From Rhabditophanes sp. KR3021 (Eukaryota; Nematoda; Chromadorea; Rhabditida; Alloionematidae): a DNA stretch of 64,000 nucleotides. The position numbers and the translations under genes were made by a program. How positions within the stretch are numbered: position 1 is the first letter of the stretch; every line of letters starts with the position of its first letter. The DNA lies in assembly GCA_963281155.1 (NCBI GenBank), contig CAUJLY010000002.1, positions 6,448,001 to 6,512,000 of the forward strand. The letters are read 5' to 3'. The notes beneath the pieces were generated by a model. That model made no database searches. It saw only the letters and a program-made list of their open reading frames with translations, and was not told the DNA's origin. Below are positions 54,292 to 64,000 of this stretch, one piece after another.

Positions 54292-55573
54292 AAAATATGC
54301 TTTGTTTCACCGGTTCCTAAGGCAGAGTTCCGTGAGGGAATAGAATAAAATAAAAGAGAAGTACAATTAGTTTATTACCTTGAGATGATAGATATAAATG
54401 TAATAAAGTAATGGTGATGTTAGCATATAAAGCATGTATATTTAGGGCCTTTTTAACAGTTAATATCACTCTTATTAAGTCAAGATTGAGCATTAAGATC
54501 TTTAAATTACCTTTCCGGCAAACAAGCAGAAATTCAATTAAACAAGAAGTTAAAACAAATCAAAGTATCTATCAAATAAAAATACTAAAAGTGGTTTTAG
54601 AAAGAAGAAAAGGATTTTTTGAGATTAATTTTTTAATTGGTTATTTTTAAATAAATACATAATACGTTTTTATTTCTTCAATTCTTATTTTCAAATAATT
54701 GTTCCTTGAATAGTCGTACTGTGTGGCAGTGACACAGATTTGGCTGGTAATTCTGAATTCTAATTATGCAAATATCTTAAATATATAAACACTGCTATTA
54801 CGTGTTCTAAATCATTATTTTTTATTTTACATCCACGTTCTCCTCTCTCAATCGGTTGTAACGAAGAAAATGGCTGGGGAGCAAAAGATGAAGCTGCATC
54901 TTTTACTGATGAATCAGTGAAGAAGGAAGCAGACTCTGACGGAGAAGTCTCCTGAGTGAATTCGAATAAAACCTTCAATACGGCTCGTCACATCCACTGT
55001 GCGACGTGTCCAGTCTGGTTTTGTTACCCAAAAGATATTTAATTTATCATTACATTTTTTTATTTTGATCCCTTAATTTTAGACATAACTTTGTGTACGT
55101 AGTCGACTTCTGGCAAATCATCGTTACCATGAACCAATACACAAGAAGAAAGTTATCAGCACTTTTCTGGAAGAAAGCTAATTTTTTATAATAAACACAT
55201 TTAATAATTAAATATTTACTTTACCTATGCTTTAAATTAATAAAATTTTATACATCTAATCTTTCTTTCTATGTCTCACAATTTTGAGAAACTTATTTGT
55301 TGCACAAACCGCAAACTCTTACTTCATTTTAAATTTAAATTCCATTATATAAGTATGGCTGTGTACAACAGATTCAGCATTAATGGATATTTTGTAATCT
55401 TATATGAACAACAATCAAATTAAAATACAAAATCCCCCTATTTCAATCTATTCGACAAAATAAGGAAAATATCCATCATCAGGTTTCTTTATGTGAGTAA
55501 TAACAAATCAATTTATGAAAAAAATTTATTATTTATTGCGTCTTTAAGCATATTACAAACAAATGTGAAGAAA
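54292..55573. other. Intergenic stretch with a Ser/Pro-rich open frame
   Basis: AT-rich spacer. One minus-strand open frame, 54760-54978, begins with an ATG and has a more coding-like, Ser/Glu/Pro-rich first half (EFTQETSPSESASFF, SSFAPQPFSSLQPIERGE) before running into AT-rich sequence. It may be an exon or a relic belonging to the unknown gene downstream; no splice partner was found. Nothing else is supported. Confidence 0.4.
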
Positions 55574-56238
55574 TCAAAACAAAGAGTCCATGTTACCTCG
55601 TTGAACACTTCCGAAAGTATTATTAGCTTGCGTTGACCTAATATTGTTCATATCTTTCTTGACTACTTTTGAGCCACGAAGAGCATCTGATGTTGAGATG
55701 ACGCCACCGATTCTTTTTACGCCTTTCAGATTTTTCGCATTAGCTTTATTGTTGAAATTTTGCCAAGAATTCTTTTCTTTTTCTTTGGTAGTTTCGAGCT
55801 CTTTTTGTTTTTCATCACGTTTCATTTGCTTCTGTCTTTTTTTGTCTCTTTCCACTTCCCATTGCTTTTTGTTTCTTTCACGGTGACTGAGTCCTTCGTG
55901 GAATTTTTTGCTTTTTTTAGGATCAGCTTTGTCACTTGATGTAGAAGGCAATTGAGCTGATTTGGCCTCGGTAGGTGCACCTTTAGCTTTGTCGTTGCCC
56001 GGCGCTTCCTTTTTATTAGCTACAATATCGGCCTCTTCATCTTCAAGAATTTCCTCCAGTAATTCTATCACCTCCAACAAATCAGTCTTAATTCTTAACA
56101 AATTTGCATTGTTTGGTTCAGTTGATAGAGCCAATTCAATCTAAAAAACCGATTAATTGATGATACAAATTAAGTATTACTTACCTGCTCGAGTTTATGC
56201 TTGTTATTCTTAAGATCTTCCTTGTTGTTATCTGCCAT
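55574..56238 (-). CDS. SPF30/SMNDC1-like splicing factor lacking the Tudor domain
   Basis: Exons 56185-56238 and 55574-56140, separated by a 44-bp intron, give 206 residues. The N-terminus (HKLEQIELALS then LLRIKTDLLEVIELLEEIL) and the C-terminal half (charged helix then NSWQNFNNKANAKNLKGVKRI) follow human SPF30 (238 residues: KLKKDLQEVIEL and QQFNNRA.SKNKKG). SPF30 helps recruit the tri-snRNP during spliceosome assembly and binds symmetric dimethylarginine through a central Tudor domain. Here the middle is an acidic, Lys/Ala/Pro-rich linker with no aromatic-cage Tudor sequence. Orthology is inferred from the ends. It shares a 167-bp divergent promoter with NAE1. Confidence 0.72.
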
Positions 56239-56405
56239 TGTTATTCCGTAATTTAGGTGGACTGGCAACTTTTTCTATCGACTAGACAATGTGGATGGCA
56301 ATTATTTGTTGCAAATATACATTATTCCAATTAATTCCATTCGAGTTAATAAGATTTGATGGCACAGTTGGTTTATTTACCTTATTTACCTTATTTACTT
56401 AAGCT
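56239..56405. promoter_or_regulatory. Divergent promoter between SPF30-like and NAE1 genes
   Basis: Only 167 bp separate the two start codons. A 9-bp repeat TTATTTACC occurs almost three times at 56373-56399, immediately before the NAE1 ATG. The stretch must contain the start sites of both transcripts; specific factor sites cannot be assigned. Confidence 0.6.
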
Positions 56406-58063
56406 ATGGCTCAAGATCGTTACGACAGACAAATCCGAATTTGGGGCGAAGATGGACAGGAGGTGTTACAATCGATAACGATTCATATTCTCGGATCAGA
56501 CGGTTTAGCAACTGAAATAGCTAAAAGTTTGTTCCTTGCTGGTGTCCAGAAGATCGTCCTTATCGATGATGCTATTGTTACTGAACGTGACACCCAAACT
56601 AATTTCTTTATTCATCCTAGCGACAAAGGGACTAAACGAGGTGAAGCTGTCAAAAGTCACTTAAGTGAATTGAACCCAACGGGCGAGATCGTTTATTTAG
56701 ATGAAAATCCACTGGCATGCATCACTAAACCAGATCATCCATTTATAAATGACGCGTCTATAATTGTTGTTGTTAATATGAATGAATTTCATTTGACGGA
56801 TTTGTCCAATCGCTTTTATGATGATCAAACAAGGACAATTATTCTCATTAGGTATGCTTATGGATATTTTTCATCTTTATTTCATCTTCTTTTAGGACGA
56901 ATGGGTTGATTGGATACATTCGTCATTCTATGAAAGAACACGTCATTATGAATAACAAGAATGTTTATAAGAACCCAGTAGATCTTAGATTGACCAATCC
57001 ATGGCCTGAATTGAAAGAATATATTGATAGTATTAAGTTGGAAGAATTAGACCATGGAGAACATTCGCACGTTCCTTATTCTGTTATTTTGATGAAAGCA
57101 TTTGAAAGTTTTATGGCTAAACAGGAAAAGAAGAGTATGCTTCTTCAAAATAGCGACCGCCAAAACTTCAAGAAACATCTTGCCTCAATGAAAAAATTCG
57201 GGGACAAAGGAGAAGACGAGGACAACTTCAAAGAAGCAGAAGACAACTTTGCGAAATACATCATCAACCTCAACTTTCCTGAAAATGTAACCAGGTTATT
57301 CAATGATGCCCGTTGTGATTACCCACTAATGGCAGACAAACAAAAAGTATGGACCTATGTAGCTGCAATCAAAAAATTTAAAATCGAAAATGGATGTCTG
57401 CCTTTGCAAGGGACTCTTCCAGACATGCAATCAGACACTGCTGGTTACTTATCTCTATTAGGCATCTACAAAAAGAAAGCCGAGCAAGATGCCTCCAGAG
57501 TAGAAGAATTAAGACAACAATTTCTTACCAATCAAGGAATTAATGATGTTACCGATATGAATTTAACTAAAAAGATTTGCCGGAATATAAGTTATATGGA
57601 TATTCAGAGTGGATGTAGAATTTTGAATTCCGACTTGGGTGAATACTTAACTATCGTCTCTGATATTCAATTCCCAGGGGAGGGGGAGTTTGATAATGAA
57701 CAGAATTTGGCGCTTACTTGGATGTTGGTTCAACGCGCAGTTGATAGTTTGGCTTACAACTCTCAATTCCATTTATTGCCGATTGAGGAGCAAATATACA
57801 TTACTAAGGATGAAATGTTAAATGAGTATCGTAAATATGTGAATACAGATATCACTGCTCATGAATTTGAAAAAATCTTACCCCTCAAAGCGGTAGCTGA
57901 ATACCTCCGAGGATACAATGTCCGTCTCGTTGCAGTCGAATCTATTGTTGGAGGAATGGGAGCTCAAGAGATTATTAAAATTGCCACAAAACAATTCACT
58001 CCCATCTCTAATAGTCTTCTCTTCGACGGATACAATCATTCCTGTCAAACATTTAAATTTTAA
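56406..58063 (+). CDS. ula-1: NEDD8-activating enzyme E1 regulatory subunit (NAE1/APPBP1)
   Basis: Exons 56406-56851 and 56896-58063, separated by a 44-bp intron, give 537 residues (human 534). With the catalytic UBA3 partner this forms the E1 that activates NEDD8 for cullin neddylation. The start YDRQIRIWGEDGQ is the E1-family signature. A Rossmann-like half follows (ILGSDGLATEIAKSLFLAGV; VLIDDAIVTERDTQTNFF), then a helical insert. The end has PLKAVAEYLRGYNVRLVAVESIVGG and GAQEIIKIATKQFTP, typical of NAE1. As expected for the regulatory subunit there is no catalytic-Cys domain. It ends 183 bp from the SLC35B1 stop in convergent orientation. Confidence 0.95.
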
Positions 58064-58246
58064 TCGGATGTATTTTATTTAGGCATATTTTATTATTTGA
58101 ATCATATCTATCTTATTATTTAAAACCACTTATGTGATAAATTTTTTAATTACTAAAGCATTTTTATTCTTTGACAAAATAAATAAAAAGAAACACAATT
58201 ATACCAACAATTTTCCATCCTTTTTTGGTTGGTCCTCATCATATAG

Positions 58247-59279
58247 TCATTTCACCTTTGCCTTAGTCGAAGATCTTTTGCTTTCAATAGCATCATAAGT
58301 CAATGCTCCAAATACAATTGCGGTTCCGATAATTTGATTTGTGCTGAAGGCATGTCCAAAGGCAATTGCTGACAGCCCGATTGAGAATATTTTTCTTGTA
58401 TTTGTGACGATTGAACAAGTCAGTGGTCCGAATTCGGAGACCGTTTTGAAGATAAAGCATTGACCTAGTGAAGAAGCACAAGACAACGCAATAATCAGCC
58501 ATAAAGCTTCGTTGTGTTTCAATACAAAGGCCAAAAAAGTACCAATCTCCCCTGAATACATAAGGAAAGCCAATAAATAAGCGGATGAAAAGAAATTCAT
58601 AAAGAACATCATTCCCCACTTATCTGAGTAATGATCTCTTCTCATGATATCCTGGAGTGCTCCTGTAGTGCCATCAGCTGCTAATGAAACCAACAACAAA
58701 ATTTCACCAAAACCGAAACTAAACCCTGCTGAACCAGATGATTTGTTTTGTTTGTAGGTAAATAATGCTACTCCGATGACGATAAACAAGACACACAGAT
58801 ACTTTTTGAAAGAATATTTCTTTGCGGCTAGAAGGACTCCAAAAATCATGATCGGAATTGGTTTGCATGATTTGCCGAGGACTTGGGTTGGGTAAGGGAT
58901 GTGTTTTAGTGAGGCGTTTGAGGTCAGCATGGCTACTAGGTAACTGACGGCTATTACTCCGTAGTTGAAACGTGGGACGGTGTCTTTAGCTAGGGCATTT
59001 CCGTTCAATTTACCACAGACAAAAGCTGTTATGGCATTCATTAAACACTGAAAGAATACTAGTGGCATAAAAAAGCCAAATGTTTCCTTTTCAGGACCGT
59101 ACTTAGTTTTAAAGCTAAAAAGTAATTAATTTAAACAAATAAATAAAAACTTACACTTTTTCCTGAATATAACCAAAAATAGAATAACTGACTATAATGC
59201 CAAGTGTACAAAACACCAAATGAGAAGCCTTAGTATTTAAACTTCTTGATTCATGAATATTAGCTGCTGAATGTGGCAT
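58247..59279 (-). CDS. SLC35B1: SLC35B1/HUT1-type ER nucleotide(-sugar) transporter
   Basis: Exons 59155-59279 and 58247-59114, separated by a 40-bp intron, give 330 residues (human 322). There are about ten hydrophobic helices. Family marks include SYSIFGYIQEKV in helix 1, NASLKHIPYPTQVLGKSCKPIPIMIFGVL, DGTTGALQDIMR, FMNFFSS and TVSEFGPLTCSIVTNTRKIFSI. SLC35B1/HUT1 sits in the ER membrane and is linked to UDP-galactose or ATP/ADP exchange. The C-terminus TKAKVK is basic, like the ER-retrieval tails of the family, though not a strict KKXX. The start is the first ATG before helix 1. Confidence 0.93.
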
Positions 59280-59619
59280 CTTAAAGCTCCCCAACACCCT
59301 ATAAATTAAATTTATTCAACAAAAACTACAACCTTCACCAGATACAGGTACTGCGCTTATTATTAAGATAAATGTGATAAAAGTCTGCTAACGTGGCCTC
59401 TAAAGAGACAACGCATTGGATGATCGTCCACATAGTAAACACCAAAGTGTGTCTATAGTCTTTATATGCACAGCGTGCAATTTATTCGTGTCTACAATCA
59501 AAGGAAATACGATAATTTAGAGAAAAAGAAAACAATTTAATTTAATCAAATTTATTGGTTAAAGTTAAAAATAGGTGAAAGTTAGGTGATATCTCGTCCC
59601 CATATCTTAATGTTATGCA
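59280..59619. other. Spacer between Aurora stop and SLC35B1 start
   Basis: A 340-bp gap between two minus-strand genes. It contains the 3' end of the Aurora transcript and presumably the SLC35B1 promoter. No open frame of note. Confidence 0.5.
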
Positions 59620-61762
59620 TTATTTAGTTGGTACGTAATTCTTGGAAATAAAGTTAGACGCTAAAACTTGTTGAAGTGACATCCGTGCTGCCGGCATCTT
59701 TTTCAGAAGGTTATTGATGACATCCCCAGCTTCTGAAGACACGAAAGAAGGGACAGTGTAGGCGATTCTGGCAATGCTGAGCAAGGTATCTTGCTGTTTA
59801 GTGTGCTCAAAGGGTGGTTTCCCAACCAGCATTTCATAAAGTAGTACTCCAACTGCCCAATTGTCGACGTTATGGTCGTAGCTGGAATCTTTGTTCTGGT
59901 TGAGCATCTCTGGAGGAAGGAAGTTAAATATATTCATTTTTCATTTTTAAATATTTATATGTGTATTTTTAAAGTACTTGTGTCACCCATCGCAATTTTT
60001 ATGTTTAGTACAATATGAATTTGAATAAAAATGCTATTCTAAGAAGTTGCTAATTGGAAAGAGCTTTTTGCTTGGAGCTAATTAAATTCCTCATTACACA
60101 TTTATACCCTCGGTTCGACAAGCAAAAATATGAGACGTTCAAATAATGATGGAAAGAAGTTAACCTATGGCCAATTTGTGAAATTAATCTTCTACGGTGG
60201 TGTTTCTGGTGATGTCAAATAAAGATTCGATGTGGATGTCGGGAGTGGTAAACGTCGGTACTCCAGATTCATTCCCTTAAATGCTAAGGATACAATAATC
60301 ATAGGGAGCTTGAAATACAAGAGACAAATTGGGGCTGTTCATATTGGCAACTTATCTTCTAATGAAGCTCTTGCTCTCGAGTACTCAGTCATAATGGCCC
60401 GTCGAAAAGTCTTGTCTCCTCCAATCAATCTAATGGTGTAATCTTCAGAAAGCATCGCACAATTGTAAAAAGAATCTGGAGAATTGTTCTCAGCAACATG
60501 TATGACAAACTAATTGATAGTATTGAATGATATTGTGTCAACTTTTAATATTCCCCTTTTTAATTTCACTATCCATGATTGCTTTAAATTTACCTAAAAC
60601 AAAACAAAGTTAGAAAACGTCGCAAAGGAAAATAAATACCTGGAGGAAGATAGTCCAATGTCCCACAAACAGTTTGTCTTCTAAATTATATGGTGATCAT
60701 AAATCAATCAGTGTTTTAACTTACTTTGATTCAGAAGAACAAACAGACCATCCGAAGTCGGCGATTTTCAAACTGTCTTCAGTCGGTCTGCCTTCAACAA
60801 TCTTCTCGGTGATGAGTAGATTTTCTGGCTTAATATCACGATGGATAACGCCAAGTTGATGACAATAGTCAAGAGCATCCCCTAGTTGATACAAGAACTT
60901 AGCCGCGATACTCTCCTTTAACAGCTTTTGTTTCTGAAGGTAGTGAAACAAAGTTCCTCTTGACGCATACTCCAGTACAATGTATATCCTAAGATCATCA
61001 TAAAAGTAACCATGCAGACGGAGGATGTTCGGGTGTCTAAGCATATTAGATTAATACATATTTTGCATCAAAAAGTTACCTTAAATAGTACTGGATTTCA
61101 ATTTCTCTCTTGATTTGTACCTGGAATATTTACCAATTAGTGATGTAAATAGGCGTTTTATTTTAAATTCAAAATTATAATGCTGACTAGCCGTAGATTC
61201 CTGACAACTATTTTATCGGAAAAACTGATTAAATGATCGTTTTGTATAAGTTTTGAGTGTCGGAATCACTTATGGAAGCTATTTAATTGACTACTTCAAG
61301 GGATGATACCACCAACAGTGCCTCGGATAATCGATCCCTTGAGATCGTTTATGAAATGTTTCTAAAAAACAGCAACGTCTCTGAATTGATCTTCCAGGAC
61401 TCATGGAAGGTAACTTAATAAAAGTAGTCTATTTTATTCCTTTAGCTTACTATAATTGCTATTGAACAATTTTAAAGCCTTTTTAAGTTTGCCGATAGTT
61501 GTACCTGCACTTGATACTTTTCAATTTGTTCCTTAAACAAGACTTTCAAAGCAACAACATGTTTGGATGCTCTGTCCCTAGCCAAGTAAACATTCCCAAA
61601 TTTTCCTTTTCCTAGGCAGCGGCCAATTTCGAATTCATCGATCTTCCACATACGTTTTTCCTTAGCTGGATCAGTAGATGTCGCATGCCTAAATTGATGC
61701 AATTAAAATAAATAAGGCATCCAATAAACTCACATCGTTGCGATCGTATCGACAGTAGTCAT
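59620..61762 (-). CDS. AURK: Aurora kinase
   Basis: Six exons (61734-61762, 61505-61688, 61080-61120, 60725-61036, 60640-60680, 59620-59909) give 298 residues in one frame, about the length of C. elegans AIR-2. Aurora kinases control mitotic spindle and chromosome segregation. Visible features: short N-terminus; glycine loop [19 protein letters not shown] lysine in [47 protein letters not shown], the Aurora form of DFG; activation loop [16 protein letters not shown] with the Thr that Aurora autophosphorylates; [21 protein letters not shown]. The short N-terminus favours an Aurora B/C-like role, but A versus B cannot be settled by eye. Introns are 45, 384, 43, 44 and 730 bp; the two large ones carry decayed foreign coding sequence and are bounded by direct repeats. 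Confidence 0.95.
59910..60649. mobile_element. Aurora intron 5: insertion bounded by a 10-bp direct repeat
   Basis: The 730-bp intron 59910-60639 ends with the same ten bases (minus strand CTTCCTCCAG) that end the preceding exon; copies are at 59910-59919 and 60640-60649. This is what insertion of about 730 bp with a 10-bp target-site duplication would leave, the repeat supplying the AG acceptor and the insert supplying the GTATTT donor. Inside, on the opposite strand to Aurora, lies the decayed GIY-YIG nuclease copy C. I see no terminal inverted repeats. The mobile nature is inferred. Confidence 0.5.
60075..60441 (+). pseudogene. Decayed LEM-3/ANKLE1-like GIY-YIG nuclease fragment, copy C
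   Basis: In plus-strand frames opposite to Aurora, the segments are [13 protein letters not shown], then [20 protein letters not shown], a stop near 60221, then [20 protein letters not shown] and [12 protein letters not shown]. The order GVSG, then RFIPLNAK, then a Glu-containing EYSVI, matches copy B ([18 protein letters not shown]) and copy A (ALEYTVI). It is a nuclease-domain fragment only; the upstream regions of copies A and B are absent. A frame change before 60130 and a stop at 60221 make it dead. Confidence 0.55.
61115..61507. mobile_element. Aurora intron 2: insertion bounded by a 9-bp direct repeat
   Basis: The 384-bp intron 61121-61504 is bounded by CAGGTACAA on the minus strand (copies at 61499-61507 and 61115-61123), each copy containing the AG|GT splice junction. 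Splicing between the two copies restores exactly the unduplicated sequence and frame. This is the pattern expected when an insertion duplicates a target that already holds AGGT. The inside includes a plus-strand coding-like patch (61290-61411). No terminal inverted repeats seen. Confidence 0.5.
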
Positions 61763-62102
61763 TTTCAAAATATCCAAGAGCCTCGATTAAATAAGTTAAA
61801 ATAAAGGGTAAGACGTATGACTATAAAGTAACAAATTCAAGTTAAGTAAAAACAATCAAAAAGCACTTAAATAAAAAGGATGAAAAAAGCCAACAACTTA
61901 AATTGATTGCATATCGACGTGACTTACAATTACACCAAACCGAGTATCTTTGCAAATGATGAATTTTTGTTGGAGAGGATGGATTATAAATGCAAACGGT
62001 CTTTGACAAGTCTTGACTAGAAATTGGTATATACAAAATTTAGGCAGACTTTTCTAACGTCCCCTCGACATTTAGTGTTTCGGTTGATTCGTAGATAGTG
62101 AA
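61763..62102. promoter_or_regulatory. Divergent promoter between Aurora and RFC2
   Basis: A 340-bp AT-rich gap separates the start codons of two cell-cycle genes on opposite strands. Shared regulation is plausible from this arrangement. I cannot assign factor-binding sites with confidence. Confidence 0.55.
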
Positions 62103-63253
62103 ATGGGTGACGCACCATGGTAAGTGATACGATTTGTCAAATTATTAATAGTGTTGATTTGTTCTAGGGTAGAGAAGTATCGGCCTATTAAGTTGTGTGA
62201 TACTATCGGAAATCAGGGAATTATTGAGAGGCTGGAGTTTTTTGCTGCGAATGGAAATATTCCGAACTTGCTGCTTTCGGTAAGAGGGTCATTTGATAGA
62301 GGTTACTTTATTTGTTGCAGGGTCCACCAGGATGTGGTAAAACAACTAGTGTATGGGCAATGGCCAAAGAAATGCTGGGTCAACACCACAAGAAAGGCAT
62401 ACTCGAGTTGAATGCTTCGGATGATAGGTATTTTTGGGTTAAATTGTCTTTTAATAAGTAATTTAGAGGAATTGAGGCTGTCCGGAACAAGATAAAAGAC
62501 TTCTGCCAAGCAAAGACGACCTTTCCTTCCAAAAATATGACTAAAATTGTGATTTTGGACGAAGCCGACTCAATGACGGAAGCTGCTCAACAAGCAATGC
62601 GGAGGATCATGGAGGAGTACAGTGACACTACGAGATTCGCGTTTGCCTGCAACAACAGTGAAAAGATCATTGAACCTCTCCAATCAAGATGTGGTATCCT
62701 AAGATTCTCTCGCATCTCAGACTTGGAAATGCAAAAAAGATTGCTCCAAGTGTGCAAAAGTGAAAATGTTGAACATGATGAAAAAGGACTTATGCAATTA
62801 GTGAATCTAGCCGAAGGCGACATGAGACAAGCCCTAAACAACCTCCAATGTACTGTTGCTGCCTATCAAATAGTAACAGCCGAGAATGTTCTAAAAGTTT
62901 GCGATGAACCCCATCCAACTCAAATCATTGCCATCTTAACGAATGCCTTTGAACAAAAGTTCGAGGCGGCAGTTGCATGTATAGATCATTTATGGACATG
63001 TGGATACTCAACTACGGATATTCTGTCCAATCTTAGTAAACAGATCAAGAGTATAAGGTTACCCGAAATAATTAGAATCGAATTTATGCGGGAGATCGGA
63101 ATTGCTCATGCGCGTGCTTTGATGGGCCAAGGCAGTAAGGTTCAGTTGTTGAGTCTTGTGTCAACATTGGTTTTGAAGAGAGAAAGACTCCAAGTTGAGT
63201 ACAAAGGAACGTCCTGTGAAGCTGAACTTGCTGCTATGTCGAACAAAGCTTAA
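62103..63253 (+). CDS. RFC2: Replication factor C subunit 2 (clamp loader)
   Basis: Exons 62103-62119, 62168-62279, 62321-62427 and 62467-63253 give 340 residues in one frame. This AAA+ subunit of the RFC complex loads PCNA on DNA during replication and repair. Hallmarks: WVEKYRPIKL, Walker A GPPGCGKTTS, LELNASDDRGI, Walker B VILDEADSMT, sensor 1 FACNNSEKIIEPLQSRC (with the SRC motif), sensor 2 region GDMRQALNNLQ and CDEPHP. ENVLKVCDEPHP and LEFFAANGNIPN place it with RFC2 rather than RFC4 or RFC5. Introns are 48, 41 and 39 bp. The stop lies 36 bp from the stop of the next gene on the other strand. Confidence 0.95.
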
Positions 63254-63289
63254 ATTGTGATTAATTTTAATTTGGTGAATAAAAGTTTT

Positions 63290-64000
63290 TTATTTATGAT
63301 GTTTTCTGTTCTTTTTAACAATATTATTACATGTTTTAATGCCACACCCATTACAACTAACACTAGCAACTCTTATAAAAACATCCTCTGTATCAATCGG
63401 ATGGTAATAGTAAGTATTAGTATCAAATTGGCTGGCAACATAAAAAGCTTTTGCTCCATCTTGGCTAACCATTGCGTCCCCGTCTGCATTTCCATATAAA
63501 ATTGAATAAACTGAGCAGATTCCTCTAATACAAATAGGATATAGAGTTGTTGCAATGTTTTTGTTGTTAGGTTCATAGCAAACTGAATCTGTGTCGCAAA
63601 TGCATAGTTTACGAGAATTTTGACAGTGAATCTTGACGATTCCGTAGTCGTCTGTGTTTATGTAGTCGTGTGATAAGGCAGGCGAGAAATGAGCGGTGTA
63701 GCCTTCTTTGCATTTGTCACAAACTTCGGCATTTAGTAGTCTGGCTGATTCGTAAATGTCGTTTGGACTAACACTGGAGGAAATAAAAACTCCTGATAAA
63801 CCTATTTGTTCGTCGCATTTGCTGTGGTGATGTGGATGCTCTTCATCTAAAGCTACATACCCATACTTTATTCTTCTGGCAATTAAAAGTTCAGGCGTTG
63901 TTGTGGTGGTCCGTAACTGAGATGTTGTAGTGCTTAATATAGTTGTAGTAGTAAGAGCAGTTGTAGTAGTAATGGAAGTTGTAGTAGAAGGCAATCTAGT
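63290..64000 (-). CDS. Thr-rich secreted-like protein, 5' end outside window
   Basis: The frame is open from the right edge of the window to a stop at 63290. The visible N-terminal part is a Thr/Ser tract (STTTSITTTTALTT) like a mucin linker. About 190 residues follow with at least a dozen Cys (SKCDEQ, EVCDKCKEGY, IHCQNSRKLCICDTDSVCYE, PICIRGICSVY, VSCNGCGIKTCNN) and a basic end KKNRKHHK. Paired Cys and the Thr tract suggest an extracellular, disulfide-rich protein. The layout recalls nematode secreted proteins with Thr linkers and C6-type domains, but I do not recognise the exact family. No intron is visible. An ATG at 63994 exists, yet the Thr tract probably continues upstream. Confidence 0.65.
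   Translation of the reverse strand, partial: TRLPSTTTSITTTTALTTTTILSTTTSQLRTTTTTPELLIARRIKYGYVALDEEHPHHHSKCDEQIGLSGVFISSSVSPNDIYESARLLNAEVCDKCKEGYTAHFSPALSHDYINTDDYGIVKIHCQNSRKLCICDTDSVCYEPNNKNIATTLYPICIRGICSVYSILYGNADGDAMVSQDGAKAFYVASQFDTNTYYYHPIDTEDVFIRVASVSCNGCGIKTCNNIVKKNRKHHK

Noticed and set aside
59910..60649. DNA-transposon identity for the Aurora intron insert
   Set aside because: Direct repeats are present, but no terminal inverted repeats or transposase sequence are visible, so no element class is claimed.

Overview
This is a very AT-rich eukaryotic window, most likely from a nematode. Introns are small (mostly 39-49 bp, GT-AG, acceptor usually TTTAG). There is a chemoreceptor-type seven-helix receptor with the motif QSLMPV, and a TPM/MOLO-1-type secreted domain with the motif CDPD. 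The housekeeping genes are animal-like. The base composition and compact introns fit an AT-rich clade such as the Strongyloides relatives, but that placement is inference.

Layout. Positions 1-6.86 kb hold nothing I can support. A BRE1/RFP-1 histone H2B ubiquitin ligase lies at 6.88-9.47 kb (+). From 10.7 to 14.7 kb are two decayed copies of a GIY-YIG nuclease gene (+), separated by a small two-helix membrane protein (-) and followed by a MOLO-1-like gene (-). The stretch 15.3-20.4 kb is empty. A decayed type I membrane protein (20.45-21.8 kb, -) precedes a chemoreceptor (22.1-23.3 kb, -). FANCJ/DOG-1 helicase (+) and HPD (-) converge at 27.8 kb. From 31.5 to 45.4 kb, all on the minus strand and in transcription order, are a myotubularin of the MTMR3/4 type, a BTB-BACK-Kelch gene, a very long Arg/Ser/Gln-rich protein ending in a pseudokinase, and a CDK-like kinase. 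The gap 45.4-52.9 kb is gene-free. The last 11 kb is dense: AP-1 sigma, an unknown protein, a Tudor-less SPF30, NAE1/ULA-1, SLC35B1, Aurora kinase, RFC2 and a partial Thr-rich secreted protein.

How the genes relate. The dense end is built from divergent pairs (SPF30/NAE1; Aurora/RFC2) and convergent pairs (NAE1/SLC35B1; RFC2/Thr-rich protein). Several products act in the nucleus on chromosome maintenance or the cell cycle: BRE1, FANCJ, RFC2, Aurora and the NEDD8 E1 subunit. The pseudokinase and CDK-like genes lie 104 bp apart head to tail and may form an operon.

The most unusual signals are as follows. (1) A family of degraded LEM-3/ANKLE1-like GIY-YIG nuclease copies is scattered through the window, one of them inside an Aurora intron. 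(2) Two large Aurora introns are each bounded by a 9-10 bp direct repeat, as expected if each intron arose by insertion of DNA with a target-site duplication. (3) Single-base indels, mostly in homopolymers, interrupt otherwise sound genes at several places; these may be assembly errors and should be checked first.
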